Below, one piece after another: positions 7,213 through 13,247 of a stretch of 13,247 bases of DNA; positions within the stretch are counted from its first letter, which is position 1; every line of letters starts with the position of its first letter. Position numbers and translations under genes: made by a program. The stretch is from GCA-003244245 sp036521655. GTDB taxonomy: Bacteria > Actinomycetota > Actinomycetes > Mycobacteriales > Pseudonocardiaceae. Below the pieces are notes generated by a model. The model searched no databases. It was given only the letters and a program-made list of their open reading frames with translations, and was not told where the DNA came from. The DNA lies in assembly GCA_036521655.1 (NCBI GenBank), contig DATDHI010000190.1, positions 1-13,247 on the forward strand. The letters are read 5' to 3'.

Positions 7213-8751
7213 TCAGTTCACCTGGCGGTCGCGGCCCTGCCAGTACTCCTGGCGCAGCTTGAACTTCTGGATCTTCCCGGTGGCGGTGCGCGGTATCGCC
7301 TCGCGAAACTCCACCGACGTCGGCGCCTTGTACCCGGCCAGCCGTTCCTTGCAGTAGCTGATGATCTCGTCGAAAGTGACCTGCGCCCCGTCGGCCACCA
7401 CAACCAGAGCCTTGACCGTCTCACCCCACCGTTCGGAGGGAACCCCGATCACCGCGACCTCGGCGACGGCAGGGTGGCTGAACACGCAGTCCTCCACCTC
7501 GATAGAGGAGACGTTCTCACCGCCGGTGATGATCACATCCTTCTTCCGGTCAGTGATCGACAGGTAGCCCTGCTCGTCTATCGATCCGCCGTCACCAGTG
7601 TGGAACCAGCCGTCCACGATGACCTCGCTGGTGGCTTCCGGATTGTCCCAGTAGCTGTCCATGACGACATTGGAGCGCGCCATCACCTCTCCGGCGGCGG
7701 AGGTGCGCAACCGCACACCCAGCGCGGGAGCACCGGCTCGGGAGAGCCTTCGGGCGCGGTCCGCGGCGGGCAGGTTGTCATCGGCTGGCGCGCTACGGTT
7801 GAAGGTGAGCAGTGGCGCGGTCTCGGTGAGCCCGTAGAGCTGAAGGAACTCCCAGCCGAGTTCCTCACTGATCCGCTGGATGGTCTTGGTGGGGGGTGGC
7901 GCCCCCGCGCAGACCAGCCGCACCCTGTCCCGCCCGGGGATCTCGCCATCCCAGCTCGCGGCGGCATCGAGGACCGCGTTCCATACTGCGGGGGCACCGC
8001 ACATCAGCGTCACGCCGTGCTGGTCGACCCGCCGCAGGATCTCCGCGCCGTCCACCTTGCGCAGCACCACCTGCTTGGCTCCGAGGCCGGCCAGACCGTA
8101 GGGCATATTCCAGCCGTTGCAGTGGAACATCGGCAGGGTATGCAGGTAGACGTCGCGCTCCCAGGCGCGGGTGTGCAATGCGAAGGTGACGGCGTTGATC
8201 CAGATATTGCGGTGAGTGAGCTGGACTCCCTTGGGCCGTGCGGTGGTGCCCGAGGTGTAGTTGATCGTCGCGGTGGCGTCCTCGTCCGGCTCGGCCCACG
8301 GGCGCGGCTCGGTGTCGAAGCGCATCAACTGCTCCTCGGTCCCGCTGCCGAGCACGAAACGGTGCGGGGTGGCCACCCCCTTGAGCGCCTCGTCGAGCTC
8401 CGGGTCGACCAGCAGCACCGATGAACCGCTGTGCCCGATGACATAGTCCACCTCCTCGGCGCGGAGCCGGAAGTTCACCGGCACACAGATCCGGCCGCTG
8501 GCCGGGACCGCGTACAGCAACTCGAGCAGCCGGGCGCAGTTGTGGCTGGCCACCGCCACCCGCTCGCCTTCACCCACGCCCAGCGCGTCCAGGCCGGCCT
8601 GCCAGGCGCGGACCCGCCGACCGAGCTCCCGGTAGGTCGACACCGGTACCGGTGAGGCCGGCTGGTCGGGCTCGTCCACGACTGCGACGGACTCCGCGAA
8701 GGCCGTCTCGCCGCGGGCAAGGAAGTCGGCAACTGTCAAAGGCACCCGCAT
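7213..8751 (-). CDS. Acyl-CoA synthetase, AMP-forming (ANL superfamily, FadD-like)
   Basis: The enzyme activates a carboxylic acid, probably a fatty acid, through an acyl-adenylate to the CoA thioester in the cytosol. The 512-residue protein has all core motifs: phosphate loop YTSGTTARPKG (165-175), the substrate-pocket region LPMFHCNGWNMPYG, AGAPPP, adenine motif YGLTETAP (306-313), GWFHTGD with the ribose-binding Asp387, the hinge DRKKDVIITGGEN (401-413), and PRTATGKIQKFKLR with catalytic Lys493. The phosphate loop has Ala where many relatives have Gly after SGTT, which need not impair function. The chain length of the substrate cannot be told. The frame opens at 8781, but ATG 8751 is preceded by GGAGGT at 7 nt. 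The next gene is the NlpC/P60 hydrolase, 287 nt away; acn diverges on the other side. Mycobacteria have the small Rv1476-type gene, not a synthetase, in this position. Confidence 0.93.
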   Translation of the reverse strand: MRVPLTVADFLARGETAFAESVAVVDEPDQPASPVPVSTYRELGRRVRAWQAGLDALGVGEGERVAVASHNCARLLELLYAVPASGRICVPVNFRLRAEEVDYVIGHSGSSVLLVDPELDEALKGVATPHRFVLGSGTEEQLMRFDTEPRPWAEPDEDATATINYTSGTTARPKGVQLTHRNIWINAVTFALHTRAWERDVYLHTLPMFHCNGWNMPYGLAGLGAKQVVLRKVDGAEILRRVDQHGVTLMCGAPAVWNAVLDAAASWDGEIPGRDRVRLVCAGAPPPTKTIQRISEELGWEFLQLYGLTETAPLLTFNRSAPADDNLPAADRARRLSRAGAPALGVRLRTSAAGEVMARSNVVMDSYWDNPEATSEVIVDGWFHTGDGGSIDEQGYLSITDRKKDVIITGGENVSSIEVEDCVFSHPAVAEVAVIGVPSERWGETVKALVVVADGAQVTFDEIISYCKERLAGYKAPTSVEFREAIPRTATGKIQKFKLRQEYWQGRDRQVN

Positions 8752-8758
8752 GGCTGCT

Positions 8759-8764
8759 ACCTCC
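8759..8764 (-). promoter_or_regulatory. Ribosome binding site deciding the acyl-CoA synthetase start
   Basis: GGAGGT on the minus strand lies 7 nt before ATG 8751 and supports this start over the upstream in-frame codon at 8781. Confidence 0.65.
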
Positions 8765-8831
8765 AGCGTGGTCAGGTTCACATGACGGTAACTGCTGATC
8801 CCGCAGGCTGGTGGCCAGACGTAGAGTCACG

Positions 8832-8860
8832 GTTCGGGGGCACCGTCTAACCCTCCGAAC
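8832..8860 (+). promoter_or_regulatory. Inverted repeat / possible hairpin in the acnA leader
   Basis: GTTCGGGGG (8832-8840) can pair with CCTCCGAAC (8852-8860) over nine positions, one of them a G-U pair, around an 11-nt loop. It ends directly before the acnA ribosome site (GGAG at 8861-8864), so it could act as an operator or as an RNA stem affecting translation. TAGAGT at 8822-8827 could be a -10 box, but no good -35 accompanies it. The loop lacks the CAGUGN sequence of classical iron-responsive elements. Confidence 0.35.
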
Positions 8861-8870
8861 GGAGCAGCCC

Positions 8871-11717
8871 ATGACCCACGCGGCAGCCAGCACCGACAGC
8901 TTCGGCACCCGCGGCACACTGTCGGTAGGGAACGACCGCTACGAGGTGTTCCGGTTGGCCGATCTGGACCAGCACCTCGGCACGCAGTGGCGTGCCCTGC
9001 CGTACAGCCTGAAGGTGCTGCTGGAGAACCTGCTGCGGGCCGAATCAGTGGCCGATGGCACCTCTGTCTCGGCTGAGCACATCGAGGCGCTCACCCGTTG
9101 GGACGCGCGGGCCGCGACGTCCAGCGAGATCCAGTTCACCCCGGCTCGGGTGCTCATGCAGGACTTCACCGGGGTGCCGTGTGTGGTCGATCTGGCCACG
9201 ATGCGCGAGGCGGTCACGGCTCTGGGCGGCGACCCGCAGGCGGTGAATCCGCTGGTTCCGACCGAGCTGGTGATCGACCACTCGGTGATCGCCGACGTGT
9301 TCGGGCGCCGGGAGGCCTTCGAACGCAATGTTGCCCTGGAGTACCAGCGAAACCGCGAGCGCTACCAGTTCCTGCGCTGGGGCCAGGGCGCCTTTGAGAA
9401 GTTCAGGGTGGTCCCGCCGGGAACCGGAATCGTGCACCAGGTCAACCTCGAGCACCTGGCCCGCGTCGTGATGACCCGCAACGGTCAGGCCTATCCGGAC
9501 ACCGTCGTCGGTACTGACAGCCACACCACCATGGTCAACGGGCTGGGCGTGCTGGGGTGGGGCGTGGGCGGCATCGAGGCCGAAGCGGCGATGCTCGGGC
9601 AGCCGGTGTCGATGCTCATCCCCCGGGTGGTCGGCTGCAAACTCACCGGCGCCATCCCGCCCGGGGCGACCGCAACCGACGTCGTGCTCACCCTGACCGA
9701 GCTGCTACGCCGGCACGGAGTGGTCGGCACATTCGTCGAGTTCTACGGTGAGAGCGTCGCCGGGGTGCCGCTGGCCAACCGCGCCACCATCGGCAACATG
9801 AGCCCGGAGTTCGGCTCCACCTGCGCGATCTTCCCGATCGACGAGGAGACGCTGCACTACCTGCGGCTCACCGGCCGCAGCACCGAGCAGGTCGCGCTGG
9901 TCGAGGCCTACGCCAAGGAGCAGGACCTCTGGCACGACCCGCACCGGGAAGCCACCTACTCCGAGTACCTCGAACTGGATCTGTCCACTGTGGTCCCCTC
10001 CATCGCCGGGCCCAAGCGCCCGCAGGACCGCGTCGCCTTGTCCCACGCCAAAGACGCGTTCCGGCAGGCGCTGGTCGGGTACACCTCCGCCAAGGAGTCC
10101 GCTGTGGACGCGGCCGGCGTCGAATCCTTCCCGGCCAGCGACGCGCCCGCGGTGAGCGGCGGCGACGGCGGGGGCGAGCCCCGCCCCGCGATCTCGGCCG
10201 CAGCCGGCGCGCTGGGCCGTCCCAGCTCTCCCGCGCCGGTGCGCGGCGCCGGTGGTGTCCACTACGAGATCGACCACGGCGCGGTGGTAATCGCCTCGAT
10301 CACCTCATGTACCAACACCTCCAACCCGTCGGTGATGATCGGCGCAGCGCTGCTCGCCCGCAACGCCTGCGATCGGGGGCTCTCCGTCAAGCCCTGGGTG
10401 AAGACGTCGATGGCTCCTGGCTCCCAAGTGGTCACCGACTACTACGAGAAGGCCGGCCTGTGGCCTTACCTGGAGAAGCTTGGCTACTACCTGGTCGGCT
10501 ATGGCTGCACGACCTGTATCGGCAACTCCGGCCCGCTACCCAAGGAGATCTCCTACGCCGTTCACAGCACCGACCTCGTGGTGGTCAGCGTCCTGTCGGG
10601 CAACCGTAACTTCGAGGGCCGGATACACCCGGACGTCACGATGAACTACCTTGCCTCGCCCCTGCTCGTGATCGCCTATGCGCTGGCGGGGACGATGGAC
10701 TTCGACTTCGAGCTCGACGCATTGGGGCGTGACCAGGACGGCAGCCTGGTCTACCTGGCTGACCTGTGGCCCACCCCTGGGGAGATCCAAGACGTCATGG
10801 CCTCCGCGATCAGCCAGGAGATGTTCGCCGCGGGTTATGCCGATGTGTTCGCCGGCGACGCTCACTGGCAGTCACTGGAGACTCCCGAGGGTCAGACGTT
10901 CACCTGGGACGCGGAGTCGACCTACGTCCGCAAACCCCCGTACTTCGACGGTATGGCCCCGCAACCAGCACCCGTGCAGGACCTTCGCGGTGCCCGAGTG
11001 CTGGCGCTGCTGGGTGACTCGGTGACCACCGACCACATCTCCCCGGCTGGGGCGATCAAGGCGGATTCCCCGGCCGGCCGGTATCTCTCCGCGCACGGCG
11101 TGGCGCGCCGGGACTTCAACTCCTACGGATCCCGCCGTGGCAACCACGAGGTGATGATCCGCGGCACGTTCGCCAATATCCGGCTGCGCAACCTCCTGCT
11201 GGACAGCGTGAGCGGCGGCTACACCCGCGACTTCACCGTGTCCGGCGAGCGCGGCCAGCAGCCAGTGCCCATCTATGACGCGGCACAGCACTACGCCGAA
11301 GCCGGCATCCCCCTGGTCGTGCTGGGTGGAAAGGAGTACGGCTCGGGCTCATCGCGGGACTGGGCGGCCAAAGGCACCCTGCTACTCGGAGTGCGCGCAG
11401 TGATCGCCGAGTCGTTCGAGCGGATCCACCGGTCGAACCTGATCGGAATGGGTGTGCTCCCGCTGCAGTTCCCCGCGGGCGAGTCGGTGCTGTCGCTGGG
11501 GCTGGACGGCACCGAGACATTCGACATCTCTGGCGTCACCGCGCTGAACAACGGCTCCATCCCGAGCACAGTGCACGTCACCGCCACCCGCGACAGGGCG
11601 GATCCGGTGGAGTTCGAGGCCGTGCTGCGCATCGACACTCCCGGTGAGGCGGAGTACTACCGCAACGGTGGGATCCTGCCGTTCGTGCTGCGCGGTATGG
11701 CCCGGCGGGCCTCGTGA
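8871..11717 (+). CDS. acnA: Aconitate hydratase A (aconitase)
   Basis: This [4Fe-4S] enzyme interconverts citrate and isocitrate in the TCA cycle. The 948-residue protein aligns along its length with M. tuberculosis Acn (943 residues). Landmarks are TPARVLMQDFTGVPCVVDLA, VGTDSHTTMVNGLGVLGWG, SPEFGST, and the cluster cysteines Cys480 (SCTNTSNP), Cys546 and Cys549 (GYGCTTCIGNSG). A 59-residue Gly/Ala/Ser/Pro-rich linker (about 405-463) sits between SIAGPKRPQDR and the HGAVVIASITSCTN core. The swivel domain carries GDSVTTDHISPAG, NSYGSRRGNHEVMIRG and GSGSSRDWAAKG (Ser827 and Arg829 at the catalytic serine/arginine positions), ending with IDTPGEAEYYRNGGI. ATG 8871 has GGAG 6-8 nt upstream; the frame opens at 8811, but the residues before 8871 are not conserved-looking. 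Two neighbours differ from mycobacteria: an acyl-CoA synthetase diverges upstream, and no TetR-type acnR gene is seen downstream. Confidence 0.97.
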   Translation: MTHAAASTDSFGTRGTLSVGNDRYEVFRLADLDQHLGTQWRALPYSLKVLLENLLRAESVADGTSVSAEHIEALTRWDARAATSSEIQFTPARVLMQDFTGVPCVVDLATMREAVTALGGDPQAVNPLVPTELVIDHSVIADVFGRREAFERNVALEYQRNRERYQFLRWGQGAFEKFRVVPPGTGIVHQVNLEHLARVVMTRNGQAYPDTVVGTDSHTTMVNGLGVLGWGVGGIEAEAAMLGQPVSMLIPRVVGCKLTGAIPPGATATDVVLTLTELLRRHGVVGTFVEFYGESVAGVPLANRATIGNMSPEFGSTCAIFPIDEETLHYLRLTGRSTEQVALVEAYAKEQDLWHDPHREATYSEYLELDLSTVVPSIAGPKRPQDRVALSHAKDAFRQALVGYTSAKESAVDAAGVESFPASDAPAVSGGDGGGEPRPAISAAAGALGRPSSPAPVRGAGGVHYEIDHGAVVIASITSCTNTSNPSVMIGAALLARNACDRGLSVKPWVKTSMAPGSQVVTDYYEKAGLWPYLEKLGYYLVGYGCTTCIGNSGPLPKEISYAVHSTDLVVVSVLSGNRNFEGRIHPDVTMNYLASPLLVIAYALAGTMDFDFELDALGRDQDGSLVYLADLWPTPGEIQDVMASAISQEMFAAGYADVFAGDAHWQSLETPEGQTFTWDAESTYVRKPPYFDGMAPQPAPVQDLRGARVLALLGDSVTTDHISPAGAIKADSPAGRYLSAHGVARRDFNSYGSRRGNHEVMIRGTFANIRLRNLLLDSVSGGYTRDFTVSGERGQQPVPIYDAAQHYAEAGIPLVVLGGKEYGSGSSRDWAAKGTLLLGVRAVIAESFERIHRSNLIGMGVLPLQFPAGESVLSLGLDGTETFDISGVTALNNGSIPSTVHVTATRDRADPVEFEAVLRIDTPGEAEYYRNGGILPFVLRGMARRAS

Positions 11718-11757
11718 GTGGCAAACAGTGTGATAGCACCCAACTCCACTCACGAGC

Positions 11758-12456
11758 ATGATCTTGGCCGCAGGGCTGGTGGTGGCGCTGGGCACGCTGG
11801 TGCAGGGAGCCGTGGGCTACGGCATGGCCCTGGTCGCGGCTCCCCTGCTGGCCCTGATCGACCCGGCGCTCGTGCCGGTTCCGTTGATCTTGCTGACGAC
11901 CGGGCAGTCGGTGCTGGCGGTGGCCCGCGACGGGCGGCACGCCGACTGGCGGGGGATCGGGTGGGCGATGCTGGGCCGGTTACCGGGCACCGGGCTCGGA
12001 GTGCTCGCCGTGGTGGCGCTGTCGCGGCGGGTGTTCGCCCTGGTGATCGCGCTGTGCGTGCTGGCCTGCGTGGTGCTGTCCCTGCTCGCCTGGCGGCCGC
12101 GACCGCGACCAGGCTCGCTGCTGCTCGCGGGGGTCGCCAGCGGGGCGGGGGGTACCGCGGCGTCGATCGGCGGACCCCCCATCGCGCTGCTCTACCAGGA
12201 CGAGCCGGGCCCACGGATCCGCGGCACGATAGGCGGCTACTTCGTGCTGGGCTCGGTGACCTCGATCGCTGCGCTGGCCGCTGCGGGCCAGGTCACCAGC
12301 GAGTCGTTGACGAGTGCCGCGGTGCTCACCCCTTTCCTGCTGGTCGGGTTCGCACTGTCCGGGCCAGCGCGCCGGGTGCTCGACAACGGCTGGACCCGGT
12401 GGGCAGTGCTCGCGGTAGCCACCGCGAGCGCCGCCCTACTGATCGTCAGCGCATGA
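11758..12456 (+). CDS. TauE/SafE family membrane permease
   Basis: The 232-residue protein is strongly hydrophobic, with about seven or eight predicted membrane segments (near 2-33 as two helices, 38-55, 66-86, 91-111, 119-145, 158-177, 185-200 and 213-231). It shows the two internally related TauE/SafE blocks: GTLVQGAVGYGMALVAAPLL near the N-terminus and GVASGAGGTAASIGGPPIAL near 125-144. Family members export or import small anions such as sulfite, sulfonates or other organic acids; the substrate here is unknown. ATG 11758 is the first possible start, because an in-frame stop lies at 11734; its ribosome site is weak. It begins 40 nt after the acnA stop on the same strand and may be cotranscribed, which would hint at a carboxylate-related role, but that is speculation. 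Confidence 0.85.
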   Translation: MILAAGLVVALGTLVQGAVGYGMALVAAPLLALIDPALVPVPLILLTTGQSVLAVARDGRHADWRGIGWAMLGRLPGTGLGVLAVVALSRRVFALVIALCVLACVVLSLLAWRPRPRPGSLLLAGVASGAGGTAASIGGPPIALLYQDEPGPRIRGTIGGYFVLGSVTSIAALAAAGQVTSESLTSAAVLTPFLLVGFALSGPARRVLDNGWTRWAVLAVATASAALLIVSA

Positions 12457-12573
12457 TGCCGGCCGCCGCGACTCCCCAGGATCATCTGCAACCTCCGCCG
12501 CCCCGTTGCGGACAACGCTACGCACAGCGGCAGCAGCACCGGCCCGGCCCGGCCCACCCTGCCTGCCCCGTCA

Positions 12574-12636
12574 TGATCACGGTTTGTGTGTTGTCAGCGA
12601 CATCGGGTGTCGCCCACGGCACACAAGCCGTGATCA
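12574..12636. terminator. Long two-stage hairpin between convergent genes, probable bidirectional terminator
   Basis: TGATCACGGTTTGTGTG (12574-12590) pairs with CACACAAGCCGTGATCA (12620-12636) over 17 positions with one G-U or C-A pair depending on strand. Inside, GCGACA (12597-12602) pairs with TGTCGC (12608-12613) around a TCGGG loop, leaving 6-nt unpaired sides. It lies 118 nt after the permease stop and 94 nt before the stop of the convergent DinB-like gene. There is no T-run on either side, as is common in high-GC actinobacteria. The remainder of the 273-nt gap (12457-12729) holds only a GGCCC-repeat patch near 12540-12555. Confidence 0.5.
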
Positions 12637-12729
12637 GTGCCCGGCCCGACGCCCGGATAGGCGTTTCAACCTCCAGTTCGCCACCCGCGCTTGGCAGGCG
12701 CCGGCGGGACTGCGCAGCTGAAGCCGCGC

Positions 12730-13247
12730 CTACCCACCGGATCTGGCTGCGCTGATCACTTCGTCGACGTCGCGGAGATGATGCCGACCCTCATGCACGG
12801 TGTGCCGGCCAAGCCACGCCACGGTGCGCTGCGCCGGAGCCGGGAAGTTGTAGATGCAACGCCGCTGCCACTGGGCGTCGGCCAGCCTGGCGAAGGCTCT
12901 GGCTATCAGGCTCGCGGCCAGGTCGACTTCGCGGCCCACCTCCGCAAGGCCGTCCTCGCTGTATCGAGCGAGGACGACGCGCTCATCGCGGTAGATGGGC
13001 CTGAAGCGGGGAGTGTCTTCGACCAAGGCGAGGTAGAGGCGCTCCCGTTGGGCGAGCAGCACGTCACGGAAGTGGCAGCTGTACTCCAGCGCGGACCAGA
13101 CCTCCGGCGCCGGTCGTCTCCGGAGCAGCCGCTCCTCAGCGGCGTCATGAACGCCGGTGTCCAACCGTGACCGGAAGGCGGTTCCCAGAAGGCGGATCAC
13201 GTCGGGGATCTCGTCGACGCCAAGCTCGTCGGAGCTGAAGCCGCACT
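12730..13247 (-). CDS. DinB/YfiT-type metal-binding protein, N-terminus cut by window edge
   Basis: The protein belongs to the DinB-like four-helix family, whose members bind a divalent metal and include thiol-dependent transferases; the reaction here is unknown. Counting from the codon at 13200, candidate metal ligands are His43 (EYSCHFRDVLL), His136 and His140 (TVHEGRHH, an HxxxH pair), the usual family triad. Other family features are PAPEVWSALEY, QRERLYLALVEDTP and RDERV. A GTG at 13200 would give 156 residues, but the frame stays open to the window end and reads CGFSSDELGVDEIPD, which looks like the CGF N-terminal segment common in actinobacterial members. I therefore take the gene as beginning outside the window. 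It converges on the permease gene across the hairpin gap. Confidence 0.75.
   Translation of the reverse strand, partial: CGFSSDELGVDEIPDVIRLLGTAFRSRLDTGVHDAAEERLLRRRPAPEVWSALEYSCHFRDVLLAQRERLYLALVEDTPRFRPIYRDERVVLARYSEDGLAEVGREVDLAASLIARAFARLADAQWQRRCIYNFPAPAQRTVAWLGRHTVHEGRHHLRDVDEVISAARSGG

Noticed and set aside
6973..8424. Plus-strand open frame of 483 codons opposite the acyl-CoA synthetase
   Set aside because: It is antisense to a gene with all ANL motifs, has no recognisable domain, and is the kind of long frame that high-GC codon use produces by chance.
8841..8851. Iron-responsive element in the acnA leader
   Set aside because: The loop lacks the CAGUGN sequence and the bulged C of the known elements.
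11718..12755. Plus-strand frame of 345 codons overlapping the permease
   Set aside because: The translation is Arg/Gly/Ala-rich with no hydrophobic segments, whereas the overlapping frame is a proper TauE/SafE protein.

Overview
The window is high-GC actinobacterial DNA. Gene content and order look like the Mycobacterium tuberculosis acn-ripA-moxR1-Rv1480-Rv1481-fabG1-inhA-hemZ neighbourhood. The enoyl reductase is shorter than mycolate-type InhA, only one NlpC/P60 gene is present, and the neighbours of acn differ. My inference is a non-mycobacterial actinomycete, perhaps of the Pseudonocardiaceae; the genus cannot be fixed from the sequence alone.

Minus strand, positions 8751 down to 1: eight genes in one direction. 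In transcription order they are an AMP-forming acyl-CoA synthetase, a secreted NlpC/P60 peptidoglycan hydrolase, a MoxR AAA+ ATPase, a DUF58 protein, a membrane-anchored VWA protein, FabG, FabI and ferrochelatase (cut by the left window edge). MoxR, DUF58 and VWA are tightly packed (a 4-nt gap, then an ATGA overlap) and form the usual MoxR/VWA chaperone-like module. FabG and FabI are consecutive reduction steps of type II fatty acid synthesis. Ferrochelatase inserts iron in haem synthesis and follows fabI as in mycobacteria.

Plus strand, 8871 to 12456: aconitase A, divergent from the acyl-CoA synthetase, with a possible hairpin in its leader. A small TauE/SafE-type permease follows 40 nt downstream, where mycobacteria have the aconitase repressor gene acnR on the other side of acn.

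Right end: a convergent DinB/YfiT-type protein on the minus strand runs off the right edge. Between it and the permease lies a non-coding gap of 273 nt holding a long two-stage hairpin (17-bp outer stem, 6-bp inner stem), the most striking non-coding structure here. I found no tRNA, rRNA, CRISPR array, insertion sequence or phage gene. The window reads as conserved housekeeping sequence with a few local rearrangements; I did not find convincing evidence of an undescribed system.
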